NCBI GenBank assembly: GCA_902785355.1
Contig: CACZYF010000013.1
Location: 1-64,000, forward strand
Direction: 5' to 3'
Source: an uncultured Ruminococcus sp.
GTDB lineage: Bacteria > Bacillota > Clostridia > Oscillospirales > Acutalibacteraceae
DNA: 64,000 nt
The notes beneath the pieces are model-generated. The model searched no databases. It was not told the origin of the DNA and saw only the letters and a program-made list of their open reading frames with translations. How positions within the stretch are numbered: position 1 is the first letter of the stretch; each line of letters opens with the position of its first letter. Shown piece after piece: positions 26,566 through 34,187 of the stretch. Position numbers and translations under genes: made by a program.

Positions 26566-26605
26566 CACCCCGCAGGGCTTTTGGTTGAAAGCCTTGCGGG
26601 GTTCG
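26566..26605. terminator. Bidirectional terminator after nrdG1
   Basis: Long stem accccgcagggcttt with aaagccttgcggggt, between convergent genes. A T run follows on the minus side. Confidence 0.85.
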
Positions 26606-26622
26606 TCATTTTAAGTTTGGCT

Positions 26623-27702
26623 TTAAACCGTCACCAGATTGACGACGACAGCAGCGGCAAGGATCACGCCGTACAGGATCAGGGAGGGAACAAGGGGGAG
26701 CTTTGCAAGCAGTGCTTCCAGTTTTTTGAGCGGAATGCTGAATACTCTCATTGAGAGCAGCAGGCCTACGATGACCGCGATCGTCAGGACCGTGATCTTC
26801 CACAACGGATCGCCCAGCGGCAACAGCAGGTCGTACGCGCCCACGTGCCAGAGCAGAAGCACCACGGGATAGTGCCAGAAATAGACGCCCAGTGTGTTGC
26901 GCCCCATGCGCGTCAGCAGGGGTACCTTGCGGTTAGGCACACAGGCGAGTACCGAGATGATCAGTACCGCCGAGATGCCGTAGCACAGCAGTCTGTGATA
27001 GAAGGTACAGCCCTCGATGGGAATAATATTGTAGGGATTACGCCCCGTGAACAGCATCCTAAGGGGATAGATCGCTTCACGCATCCTGAAGCACAGCACA
27101 AAGTACACGATCAGGAAGGCAACGCCCGCCAGCTTGACCTGCGTTTTATGAGAAAAACGGCGTACCGTATGCGGCGTCAGGTAATAACCCGCCGCAAAGA
27201 ACGGCAGAAAGACGCAGTAGCGCATTAGATAGAATTCATCTCTCAGCGGCAGAAATCCCGCCAGCGTTCCGATGAGCACCGTTCCGATCAGCACGATTCG
27301 ATAATCTACGCGCCTGAGCAGGTACATCGTGACATTATACATGAATACGACGAAGAGGTACCACTCCATCGTAGCACCGCCGAACATATCCAATCCCACG
27401 TCCTCGCCGTTCCAGCGGCGCATGAGGAAGATGATGATCTTCAAAAGGATTCCCAGTATCAGATAGTAACCCGCCTTCTGGATATTCGGCTTGCTGTCTT
27501 TTTTGTACTGCTTGTGGAACAGCCCGCTGAGGAAGATGTACATCGGCGCGGTGAATGAGCTGACAAAAACGAACCAGCTGCGGAACATATCGCTCTTGTC
27601 GGTGAACTCCTCGGCAAAGCTGCCGACGACGACCAGCACCATTACCAACAGCTTTACATTATCAAATTTGTAGATGCGCGCTCTGCCGCTTTCGCTGATC
27701 AT
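26623..27702 (-). CDS. Acyltransferase-3 family membrane protein
   Basis: 359 residues with about ten membrane helices. It begins YKFDNVKLLVMVLVVVGSF, the position where acyltransferase-3 members usually have 'D..R......V...H'; the active-site His is not obvious here. Family members O-acylate glycans or export lipid intermediates. ATG 27702 has AGAGG at 7 bases; ATG 27708 is too close to it. Substrate not predictable. Confidence 0.75.
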   Translation of the reverse strand: MISESGRARIYKFDNVKLLVMVLVVVGSFAEEFTDKSDMFRSWFVFVSSFTAPMYIFLSGLFHKQYKKDSKPNIQKAGYYLILGILLKIIIFLMRRWNGEDVGLDMFGGATMEWYLFVVFMYNVTMYLLRRVDYRIVLIGTVLIGTLAGFLPLRDEFYLMRYCVFLPFFAAGYYLTPHTVRRFSHKTQVKLAGVAFLIVYFVLCFRMREAIYPLRMLFTGRNPYNIIPIEGCTFYHRLLCYGISAVLIISVLACVPNRKVPLLTRMGRNTLGVYFWHYPVVLLLWHVGAYDLLLPLGDPLWKITVLTIAVIVGLLLSMRVFSIPLKKLEALLAKLPLVPSLILYGVILAAAVVVNLVTV

Positions 27703-27788
27703 AGGCATGCCTCTTTATACTCAATAGTCTCATTGCGCGGCTTTAAAGGAGCCGCAGCTTTCTCAACTGCTTAGTATGAACTAACTGG

Positions 27789-27817
27789 ATTATACAGAAC
27801 TTGTCGGAAAATGTCAA
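27789..27817 (-). promoter_or_regulatory. Promoter of the acyltransferase gene
   Basis: Minus strand TTGACA (27817-27812), 17-bp spacer, TATAAT (27794-27789), a perfect match. Divergent from the hyd promoter only 30 bp away. Confidence 0.85.
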
Positions 27818-27847
27818 ATATTTCGCGCCCCTTTTCCTTGATTTCCA

Positions 27848-27876
27848 TTGACGAAATCGCGCGGTTGTGGTACTAT
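27848..27876 (+). promoter_or_regulatory. Promoter of the hydrogenase-maturation operon
   Basis: TTGACG (27848-27853), 17-bp spacer, TACTAT (27871-27876). Predicted start about 27883, exactly at the first base of the leader closing stem. Confidence 0.8.
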
Positions 27877-27882
27877 AGAATC

Positions 27883-28000
27883 ATAGGATGACCTGACATA
27901 AAGGATAGCTCTGCTGTCCTGAGTAGAAGGCGCCGACAAGTTGACTTTTATCCTATCATGGGACAAGTGTATTTGCCGCGCCGCAGAGCGCGGCTTTTTT
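27883..28000 (+). ncRNA. Candidate cis-regulatory RNA leader with terminator
   Basis: The leader folds as a closing stem ATAGGAT (27883-27889) with ATCCTAT (27950-27956), an internal 7-bp hairpin GGATAGC-TCT-GCTGTCC (27903-27919), and then an intrinsic terminator (27975-28000). GGCGC at 27929-27933 can pair with GCGCC in the 5' arm of the terminator (27978-27982), a possible antiterminator. I see no T-box, SAM, glycine, TPP, cobalamin, FMN or ZTP signature. It precedes the hydrogenase regulator gene and hydG. Confidence 0.6.
27975..28000 (+). terminator. Leader terminator upstream of hyd genes
   Basis: Perfect stem gccgcgc (27975-27981) with gcgcggc (27988-27994), then TTTTTT. It lies between promoter and first gene, so it must be read through for expression. 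Confidence 0.85.
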
Positions 28001-28044
28001 GTCACTTTGCCTGCGGTAAACGAAGCCGCTGTAAAGGAGGTATT

Positions 28045-28290
28045 ATGGAAACAAGAGTTGCTGTCATCAGCATTATCGTCGAGAACGACAGCTCTACCGC
28101 TGAGCTGAACAATCTACTGTCGAACTTCTCGGACTATGTGATCGGACGTATGGGTGTACCCTATAAGGAGCGCGGTGTGCGGCTGATCAGCGTAGCGGTC
28201 GACGCGCCACAGGATAAGATCGCCGCTTTGAGCGGTCGGATCGGCTCTCTCGAGGGCGTCTCGGTCAAGACCGCATACGCCTCTATTTAG
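28045..28290 (+). CDS. TM1266-type iron-only hydrogenase system regulator (ACT-like)
   Basis: 81-residue protein of ferredoxin-like fold: RVAVISIIVENDSSTAELNNLLS, IGRMGVPYKERGVRLISVAVDA, and a final GRIGSLEGVSVKTAYA. This family is regularly encoded next to hydE/F/G and is annotated as a putative regulator of the hydrogenase system. ATG 28045 has AAAGGAGG. A longer frame starting in the leader is rejected because it crosses the terminator hairpin. Confidence 0.85.
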   Translation: METRVAVISIIVENDSSTAELNNLLSNFSDYVIGRMGVPYKERGVRLISVAVDAPQDKIAALSGRIGSLEGVSVKTAYASI

Positions 28291-28364
28291 CTTGTTGCTT
28301 TTAGGCTCCGTAGCGGGCTGCGGCAACATCAACTGAATGTAATTATTATAAAGGAGATATTATC

Positions 28365-29813
28365 ATGGCTGTTTATGATCCGAAATCCCTCCATGCGGAG
28401 GAGTTTATCAACGATGAAGAGATTCGCGAAACACTGGAATACGCGGAGAAGAACAAGAACAATATGGAGCTGATCAACTCGATCCTCGAGAAGGCTCGCC
28501 CGATCCCGACCGCCGGCGGTTGCCGCTGCAACGGTCTGACTCACCGCGAAGCCTCCGTTCTGCTTGCTTGTGAGGATCCCGAGGTCACCAAGCGTATCTA
28601 TGAGATCGCCGAGGAGATCAAGCTCGCCTTCTACGGCAACCGTATCGTTATCTTTGCGCCGCTGTATCTGAGCAATTACTGCGTCAACGGCTGTTTGTAC
28701 TGCCCCTATCATATGAAGAATAAGACCATCCCCCGCAAGAAGCTCACCCAGGAGGAGGTCAAGGCGGAGGTCATCGCCCTGCAGGATATGGGTCACAAGC
28801 GCCTCGCGATCGAGAGCGGCGAGGATCCTGTGATGAATCCGATCGAGTACATCCTCGAGTGTATCGACACCATCTACAGCATCAAGCACAAGAACGGCGC
28901 GATCCGCCGTGTGAACGTTAATATCGCCGCTACCACCGTAGAGAACTACACCAAGCTCAAGGACGCGGGTATCGGCACCTATATCCTGTTCCAGGAGACC
29001 TACCATAAGGAGAGCTACCTCCACCTGCATCCCACCGGTCCCAAGCACGATTACGATTATCACACCGAGGCGATGGACAGAGCGATGTTCGGCGGTATCG
29101 ACGACGTCGGTCTGGGTGTGCTGTTCGGACTGGAGCTGTATAAGTATGAGTTCGCGGGTCTTTTGATGCATGCGGAGCACCTCGAAGCTGTCCACGGCGT
29201 AGGCCCGCACACGATCTCCGTACCCCGCGTCAAGCGCGCCGACGATATTGACCCCGACGAGTTCGACGGCGGTATCGACGACGAGACCTTCGAGAAGATC
29301 ACCGCCTGCATCCGACTGGCGGTACCCTATACCGGTATGATTATCTCCACCCGCGAGTCCGAGGCCGTCCGCAGTAAGCTTCTGCGTCTCGGTATCTCTC
29401 AGGTATCCGGCGGCTCGCGTACCTCCGTCGGCGGCTATACCCAGAAGCTCCGCCCCCATGATACCGAGCAGTTCGATGTGTCCGATCAGCGCACTCTCGA
29501 CGAGGTTGTCGCGTGGCTGATGCAGAGCGGCCATATCCCGTCCTTCTGTACCGCCTGCTACCGCGAGGGGCGAACCGGCGACCGCTTTATGTCGCTGTGT
29601 AAGAGCGGACAGATACTCAATTGCTGCCATCCCAATGCGCTGATGACGCTTGCCGAGTACCTTGTAGACTACGCCTCTCCCGAGACAAAGGCGATCGGCT
29701 TCGATATGATCGAGAAGGAACTGAGGCGCATCCCCAAGGAGAAGGTGCGTGCGATCGCGGCGCAGAATATCGAGGATATCAAGAGCTCTAACCGCAGAGA
29801 TTTCAGATTCTGA
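28365..29813 (+). CDS. hydG: HydG, [FeFe]-hydrogenase maturation tyrosine lyase
   Basis: 482 residues. Radical-SAM cluster motif CVNGCLYC at Cys106/110/113, SAM-binding AIESGEDP, and the C-terminal auxiliary-cluster cysteines CTACYREGRTGDRFMSLC, which hold the dangler iron. HydG converts tyrosine into the CO and cyanide ligands of the H-cluster. Ribosome site AAAGGAG. hydE and the hydrogenase structural genes are not in the window; hydF is the next gene. Confidence 0.97.
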   Translation: MAVYDPKSLHAEEFINDEEIRETLEYAEKNKNNMELINSILEKARPIPTAGGCRCNGLTHREASVLLACEDPEVTKRIYEIAEEIKLAFYGNRIVIFAPLYLSNYCVNGCLYCPYHMKNKTIPRKKLTQEEVKAEVIALQDMGHKRLAIESGEDPVMNPIEYILECIDTIYSIKHKNGAIRRVNVNIAATTVENYTKLKDAGIGTYILFQETYHKESYLHLHPTGPKHDYDYHTEAMDRAMFGGIDDVGLGVLFGLELYKYEFAGLLMHAEHLEAVHGVGPHTISVPRVKRADDIDPDEFDGGIDDETFEKITACIRLAVPYTGMIISTRESEAVRSKLLRLGISQVSGGSRTSVGGYTQKLRPHDTEQFDVSDQRTLDEVVAWLMQSGHIPSFCTACYREGRTGDRFMSLCKSGQILNCCHPNALMTLAEYLVDYASPETKAIGFDMIEKELRRIPKEKVRAIAAQNIEDIKSSNRRDFRF

Positions 29814-30172
29814 TCGGAGAACGGTTAATGGTGAACGGTTTACGGTTGCGGGAAACGCTTTGCGTTTTGAATTCCTGTTGATCGGGTGAGGGCGCAGCCC
29901 CCTTCACTGTTATCTCTTAAGTAGCCACTGATTAATTCACGCCTGACGGCTGAGCACGCAACTCACTTGCAGCTTTTCCGCCAAACTGCCCAAAAATCCT
30001 TATCCATACGACAGTATGCTGCAGCTTTTCCGCCAAACTGCCCAAAAATCCTTATCCATACGACAGTATGCACGCGGATTGTTTGGACACTCTGACGAAA
30101 AATCTGACTGCGCGATTTGCGTACTCGAATTAATCATTGTCTACTTAACTATTATCTGCCGGAGGCATTACT
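29814..30172 (+). other. Gap between hydG and hydF
   Basis: 359 bp without a gene. It holds short GAACGGTT repeats (29818-29845), a weak hairpin aaacgc-ttt-gcgttt (29853-29867), a GGGC-gca-GCCC palindrome (29890-29900), the second 99-bp repeat with its 52-bp duplication (29921-30071), and about 100 bp of AT-rich DNA before hydF in which I see no convincing promoter. Confidence 0.6.
29921..30071. repeat. 99-bp dispersed repeat, copy 2, with 52-bp tandem duplication
   Basis: 29921-30019 is identical to 1920-2018. Its last 52 bp (29968-30019) are repeated immediately at 30020-30071. On the minus strand each unit starts the mini-ORF MDKDFWAVWRKSC; in the outer unit the frame runs across the junction instead of stopping. 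The unit boundary (TGCAG...TATGC) is sharp. Confidence 0.9.
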
Positions 30173-31354
30173 ATGTCGTTAAACACTACTGTTTCCGCCG
30201 AGCGGCCGCATATCGCTTTTTTCGGACGCCGCAACGCGGGTAAATCCAGCGTCGTCAACGCTGTTACCAATCAGAAGATCTCCGTCGTGTCTGATACCCT
30301 CGGTACTACGACCGATCCCGTGCAGAAGGCGATGGAGCTCCTGCCGCTGGGTCCCGTGGTCATCATCGATACCCCGGGCTTTGATGACGAGGGCACTCTC
30401 GGCGCGCTCAGGGTCGAACGCACCCGCGAGGTGCTCCGCAAGACGGATATCGCTGTTCTGGTCGTTGACGGGACGGTTGGAATTACCGATGCGGATCGGG
30501 CACTTTTGGAAGAGTTCAAGAGCCGCCGACTGCCGTATCTGATCGCGTATAATAAATCCGATCTTTTGCCCGAAACTCCAAAGCCCAAAGAGCATGAGCT
30601 GTATGTCAGTGCCTTGACAGGTCAGGGGATAGGAGAGTTGAAGGAGCGTTTAGCAACGCTGGTCAAGAGCGATTCAAAGCCTAAGCTTATTGTTGCCGAT
30701 CTCCTTTCCGAGGGCGATACCGTCGTTTTGGTCATCCCGATCGACGAATCTGCTCCCAAGGGACGTATCATTCTGCCCCAGCAGCAGGTATTACGCGAAC
30801 TGCTCGATCACCACTGCACTGTGCTCTGTTGTCAGGATACGGAGCTGAAAGCGACTCTCGCAAAGCTTACAGCTCGCCCTGCTCTGGTGATCACCGATTC
30901 CCAGGCGTTCAAGCGGGTCGCCGCCGATACTCCCGCCGATATCCCAATGACCTCGTTCTCGATCCTTTTCGCGCGCTATAAAGGTAATCTGGACGGTTTG
31001 ATCAGGGGCGCAAACGCCCTGAAATCCCTGAAGGACGGCGATAAGGTACTGATCTCTGAGGGCTGTACCCATCACCGCCAGTGCGGCGATATCGGCACCG
31101 TGAAGCTTCCCGCTTGGCTGAAAGCGTATGCAAACGCAGATATCTCTTATGATTTCACCTCCGGTACCGGCTTCCCCGATGATCTTTCTCCTTACAAGGT
31201 TATCATCCACTGCGGCGGTTGTATGCTCAATGAGAAGGAGATGCAGTATCGCCAGAGTGCAGCTGAATCGGCGGGTATCCCCATGGTCAACTACGGTATC
31301 GCGATCGCCGAGATGAACGGTATCTTCGATCGTGCGCTGAAACCCTTGATGTAA
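30173..31354 (+). CDS. hydF: HydF, [FeFe]-hydrogenase maturation GTPase and scaffold
   Basis: 393 residues. N-terminal Era-like GTPase with GRRNAGKSSV, DTPGFDDEG and NKSD, then a dimerisation domain and a C-terminal Fe-S domain with CTHHRQ and HCGGCMLN ligands. HydF assembles the di-iron subcluster made by HydE and HydG and delivers it to the hydrogenase. ATG 30173 follows GGAGG. Confidence 0.96.
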   Translation: MSLNTTVSAERPHIAFFGRRNAGKSSVVNAVTNQKISVVSDTLGTTTDPVQKAMELLPLGPVVIIDTPGFDDEGTLGALRVERTREVLRKTDIAVLVVDGTVGITDADRALLEEFKSRRLPYLIAYNKSDLLPETPKPKEHELYVSALTGQGIGELKERLATLVKSDSKPKLIVADLLSEGDTVVLVIPIDESAPKGRIILPQQQVLRELLDHHCTVLCCQDTELKATLAKLTARPALVITDSQAFKRVAADTPADIPMTSFSILFARYKGNLDGLIRGANALKSLKDGDKVLISEGCTHHRQCGDIGTVKLPAWLKAYANADISYDFTSGTGFPDDLSPYKVIIHCGGCMLNEKEMQYRQSAAESAGIPMVNYGIAIAEMNGIFDRALKPLM

Positions 31355-31392
31355 GCCTACTGTTTTGTAACAACAGATTACAAAAAATTTAC

Positions 31393-31421
31393 TTGCCAAT
31401 ACTATATCTATGCATTATAAT
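31393..31421 (+). promoter_or_regulatory. nrdR promoter with an NrdR-like box
   Basis: TTGCCA (31393-31398), 17-bp spacer, TATAAT (31416-31421). The spacer contains ACTATATCTATG (31401-31412), close to the NrdR box core ACTATATCTTGTG. A partner about 31 bp on (AAATATAATACA) is weak. Autoregulation is plausible. Confidence 0.6.
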
Positions 31422-31460
31422 TTCTTTGTAGAAATATAATACATGATATGGGGTGTAAAG

Positions 31461-31916
31461 ATGAAGTGTCCTTATTGCGGATATGAAGAAAGCAAGGTTA
31501 TCGACTCCCGTCCCGCGGATGAGGGCGAGCGTATTCGACGCCGCCGTGAATGCCTCAAGTGCGGCAAACGTTTCACCACCCATGAGGTGATCGAGACCGT
31601 TCCGATCGTTGTGGTCAAACGTGACAAGAGTCGCGAGGTCTTTGACCGCGCTAAGCTGACCGGGGGTATTCTGCGCGCATGTGAAAAGCGCCCGGTCTCT
31701 GTCCAGCAGATCGAGAAAATGGTCGATTTTATTGAGGCACAGCTCCAGAGCTCTCTCGACCGCGAGGTGACTTCACTGCATATCGGCGAGTTGACCATGG
31801 ATCAGCTCAGGAACGTCGACGAGGTCGCGTATGTTCGCTTTGCTTCCGTTTATCGCCAGTTTAAGGATATCAACACCTTTATGGAGGAGCTCAACAAGCT
31901 TCTGAGTGAAAAGTAA
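31461..31916 (+). CDS. nrdR: NrdR, repressor of ribonucleotide reductase genes
   Basis: 151 residues. N-terminal zinc ribbon ([30 protein letters not shown]) for DNA binding and an ATP-cone (residues about 46-140) for dATP/ATP sensing. Regulates nrd operons through paired boxes; such boxes are visible before both nrdD genes here. ATG 31461 is preferred over 31443 because it starts at the conserved MKCPYC and has GGGGTG upstream. Confidence 0.97.
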   Translation: MKCPYCGYEESKVIDSRPADEGERIRRRRECLKCGKRFTTHEVIETVPIVVVKRDKSREVFDRAKLTGGILRACEKRPVSVQQIEKMVDFIEAQLQSSLDREVTSLHIGELTMDQLRNVDEVAYVRFASVYRQFKDINTFMEELNKLLSEK

Positions 31917-31967
31917 TCGACGGCACGGATCATCTCGCGCTGTTGACAGTGCTTACTGTCCTATATG

Positions 31968-31996
31968 AAAGTCCCGATTCGTCGGGACTTTTTCGT
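31968..31996 (+). terminator. Terminator after nrdR
   Basis: Perfect 10-bp stem aaagtcccga (31968-31977), loop ttcg, tcgggacttt (31982-31991), then T5. Confidence 0.92.
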
Positions 31997-32017
31997 TCTT
32001 CGTAATAGTGCAGCCAC

Positions 32018-32046
32018 TTGACGTTGGACGGATTCGCAGCTATAAT
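32018..32046 (+). promoter_or_regulatory. Promoter of the rqcP-yab-divIC operon
   Basis: TTGACG (32018-32023), 17-bp spacer, TATAAT (32041-32046), giving an untranslated leader of about 130 bases. Confidence 0.85.
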
Positions 32047-32094
32047 AACGTTATACTAATCCTTGATAAAAAGATTTAATCAGATATTAGTGAT

Positions 32095-32173
32095 ATGTTT
32101 CGGATAGCGCGACGGGAGACGCAGACAGGCTGGCGCCTGTCAAGGAGCCCAACAAAGCTATACGAAATATAGC
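32095..32173 (+). other. Structured rqcP leader with a 25-codon ORF
   Basis: The leader contains hairpins gacaggc-tggc-gcctgtc (32124-32141) and gctata-cgaaa-tatagc (32157-32173). An ATG at 32095 opens a 25-codon frame (MFRIARRETQTGWRLSRSPT...) ending just before rqcP, but without a ribosome site. It may be a structured control region rather than a gene. Confidence 0.35.
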
Positions 32174-32180
32174 GCAATAG

Positions 32181-32423
32181 ATGATAAAGGTTTTTAAGTA
32201 TTTGAAGGTATCGCGCATCATCAAGCGCCGTACCGTCGCTAACGAGGTCTGCGACGCGGGCAAGGCGACAGTCAACGGCAAGGTTGCCCGCGCGTCCTAT
32301 GATGTGAAGGTCGGCGATGTGGTGGAACTGAATTTCGAGTCCCGCTCCGTCAAATTCCGCGTCGAAAAGGTTGCCGAGACTGTCCGTAAGGAAGACGCAG
32401 GCACGATGTACACGCCTCTTTAA
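32181..32423 (+). CDS. rqcP: RqcP (YabO), S4-domain ribosome-quality-control factor
   Basis: 80-residue S4 RNA-binding protein (KVFKYLKVSRIIKRRTVANEVCDAGKATVNGK reads as the alpha-L motif). In Bacillus, RqcP helps RqcH add alanine tails to stalled chains on 50S subunits. Gene order rqcP-yabP-yabQ-divIC-yabR is exactly the Firmicutes arrangement, which strengthens the call. Confidence 0.92.
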   Translation: MIKVFKYLKVSRIIKRRTVANEVCDAGKATVNGKVARASYDVKVGDVVELNFESRSVKFRVEKVAETVRKEDAGTMYTPL

Positions 32424-32445
32424 TCGAGTAATCATAAATCTTTTG

Positions 32446-32490
32446 ATCCTCCCATATAATCTATTGATAAGATTATGGGGGGATTTTTTT
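32446..32490 (+). terminator. Terminator-like hairpin that covers the yabP ribosome site
   Basis: ATAATCT (32456-32462) pairs with AGATTAT (32470-32476); the stem extends through the C-rich arm 32447-32453 and the GGGGGGA at 32477-32483, then T7. The GGGGGGA is also the yabP Shine-Dalgarno site and the T run ends in its TTG start, so the hairpin should both reduce read-through and mask translation. Confidence 0.65.
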
Positions 32491-32758
32491 GTCCGATAAT
32501 ACCGTTAAAAAGCCGCATCTGCTTACGCTCGATAACCGCAGTCTGCTCACCCTGACCGGTGTGGAGGATGTACCGGGCTTTGACGAGCAGACCATCAGCG
32601 TCAAGCTCTCCGACTGTTCTCTGGTCGTCAAGGGAAGCGGACTGCATATCAGTAAGCTCAGCCTCGACAGTGGTGACGTCGTGATCGACGGCAGGATCAC
32701 TTCGTTGCAGTACCTCGGCGCTTCGTCGGGTTCTCTGCGTTCGCGATTGTTCCGCTGA
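32489..32758 (+). CDS. yabP: YabP sporulation protein
   Basis: 89 residues: KPHLLTLDNRSLLTLTGVEDV, then FDEQTISVKLSDCSLVVKGSGL and VDGRITSLQYL, the conserved YabP/YqfC beta-rich pattern. Needed with YabQ for spore cortex formation in Bacillus (sigma-E regulon). The only plausible start is TTG 32489, placed right after the GGGGGGA site. The stop shares a base with the yabQ start. Confidence 0.9.
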   Translation: MSDNTVKKPHLLTLDNRSLLTLTGVEDVPGFDEQTISVKLSDCSLVVKGSGLHISKLSLDSGDVVIDGRITSLQYLGASSGSLRSRLFR

Positions 32759-33306
32759 TGGGGTTATCACTCTCGGCACAGGGAGCCTATTTCCTGTGGT
32801 CATTAGCGTTAGGGCTTGTGATGGGAGCTGCTTACGATATCCTGCGAGCTTTACGAATGTTGTTTAAGCTGAGGCGTACTGCGGTGACAGTAACGGATAT
32901 CCTGTTCTTTGCGTTGTGCGGTTTTGCAACGTCGATCATGGCGTTACCATTCAATAAAGGGGAGGTACGGGTTTTTGTAGTAGCCGGCGAAGCGGCGGCT
33001 TTTCTGCTTTATCGATTTACCGTCGGCAGCATAATGGGCAAGATTTATACACCTTTGACTTCATTTTTGCGCAAAACTATACAAAAGGTTCACAAAATAA
33101 TTGAAAAAACTTATGATTTGCTATTGAAAATGACACATGGTTTAGTGTATAATGTAGGTGTAATAATAGATAGGTTGTATCATTGTGCAATCGGTCGATT
33201 GAAAATTCACCGCTCGGCAAAGGTGAAGGCCGGAGCCGATCGAAAGGATAGAATACATGAGCAGAAGAAGTTCAAAAAAAGCAGAAGTAAAGGCGGCGGC
33301 GCCTGA
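32758..33306 (+). CDS. yabQ: YabQ spore cortex membrane protein
   Basis: 182 residues. About four N-terminal helices (AQGAYFLWSLALGLVMGAAYDIL) followed by a longer basic C-terminal region (residues about 105-182) ending KKFKKSRSKGGGA. YabQ is essential for cortex synthesis in Bacillus. The 3' end overlaps divIC by 50 bp, much more than usual, because the C-terminal tail reads through the divIC start. Confidence 0.88.
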   Translation: MGLSLSAQGAYFLWSLALGLVMGAAYDILRALRMLFKLRRTAVTVTDILFFALCGFATSIMALPFNKGEVRVFVVAGEAAAFLLYRFTVGSIMGKIYTPLTSFLRKTIQKVHKIIEKTYDLLLKMTHGLVYNVGVIIDRLYHCAIGRLKIHRSAKVKAGADRKDRIHEQKKFKKSRSKGGGA

Positions 33307-33619
33307 GAAGGAGCGCGAAGAGGGTAGGAGCTTTATTTCCCGACCCGTATTTGTGCTGCTTTCTTTGGCTGCGGTCGCTTTCCTGATTTATTCGATGGTT
33401 TCCATAATCGGTATCCAGGCGCAGATCCGTGAGCGCCGTGCCGAGCTTGATCAGCTCGAGGAGCAGATCACCGTACAGGAGATCAAGAACGATGAGATGC
33501 AGAAGCTCTATGATTCTACCGGCTCTGATTTTTCGGCGCTGGTGGAGCAGATCGCCCGTGATGACCTCGATTACATCCGTGAGGGCGAGAGGGTTTTTGT
33601 TAACGTTACCGGCGAGTAA
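33257..33619 (+). CDS. divIC: DivIC/FtsB-like septum-formation protein
   Basis: 120-residue bitopic protein: basic cytoplasmic N-terminus, one helix (PVFVLLSLAAVAFLIYSMVSII) and an extracytoplasmic coiled coil (RAELDQLEEQITVQEIKNDEMQKL) with the typical ending DDLDYIREGERVFVN. Part of the FtsL-DivIB-DivIC divisome complex. ATG 33257 has GAAAGGA upstream, inside yabQ. Confidence 0.9.
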   Translation: MSRRSSKKAEVKAAAPEKEREEGRSFISRPVFVLLSLAAVAFLIYSMVSIIGIQAQIRERRAELDQLEEQITVQEIKNDEMQKLYDSTGSDFSALVEQIARDDLDYIREGERVFVNVTGE

Positions 33620-33673
33620 AAGCGTTATCCCGCGTATGCGGTTTGATAGATTAATTAAGGGGTTATAATCTGA

Positions 33674-34165
33674 ATGGCTTTAAGTGTAGGTGCAATTGTA
33701 AACGGAAAGATCACAGGCATTACCGGCTTCGGCGCGTTTGTCGAGACGGAGGACGGCTCTCGCGGTATGATCCATATATCCGAGATTTCTCATTCTTACG
33801 TTGAGAATATCAAGAGCGTTTTAAAGATCGGACAGGCTGTCACCGTCAAGGTGCTGTCCGTGTCCGAAGACGGTAAGGTGGCGCTGTCCTTAAAGCAGAT
33901 GGAGAAGCCCGTCGACGGCGCAAAAAAATCTGCCGGCTCCCGTAAGCCTAAGCAGTTTGATCAGAGAAAACCCAAGAGAAAATACGAGCCCGCTCCTCCC
34001 GTTACCTCTCCCGGTGACTTCGAGTGGCAGAGCTCCTCGTCGGGCGGTTCTTTCGAGGATATGATGAGCAAGTTCAAGCGTACCTCTGAGGACAAGATGT
34101 CCGACCTTAAGCGTGGCGAGAGCCGCGGCTATTCCCGTCGTGGGAACGGCGGCGGTCGTAAATAA
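33674..34165 (+). CDS. yabR: YabR-like S1 RNA-binding protein
   Basis: 163 residues. A single S1 domain (1-75: GAIVNGKITGITGFGAFVET, GMIHISEIS, LKIGQAVTVKVLSV) followed by a low-complexity basic tail rich in Lys, Arg, Ser and Gly (SRRGNGGGRK end). General-stress or ribosome-associated roles are proposed for the family. Conserved position after divIC. Confidence 0.9.
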   Translation: MALSVGAIVNGKITGITGFGAFVETEDGSRGMIHISEISHSYVENIKSVLKIGQAVTVKVLSVSEDGKVALSLKQMEKPVDGAKKSAGSRKPKQFDQRKPKRKYEPAPPVTSPGDFEWQSSSSGGSFEDMMSKFKRTSEDKMSDLKRGESRGYSRRGNGGGRK

Positions 34166-34187
34166 ATTATTGCTGGGAGGCATTATT

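Noticed and set aside
27883..28000. Hyd leader as a T-box, SAM, glycine or ZTP riboswitch
   Set aside because: No T-box bulge, SAM k-turn, glycine tandem core or ZTP pseudoknot sequences can be seen.
27961..28290. Longer 110-codon version of the hydrogenase regulator gene
   Set aside because: The extra N-terminus would be translated from the terminator hairpin, and the strong AAAGGAGG site precedes ATG 28045.
28329..29630. 433-codon open frame antisense to hydG
   Set aside because: Shadow of hydG codon periodicity; no domain pattern and no start signal.
30016..30243. 75-codon frame starting in the 99-bp repeat and overlapping hydF
   Set aside because: It begins inside the repeat, has no ribosome site, and overlaps the well-supported hydF start.
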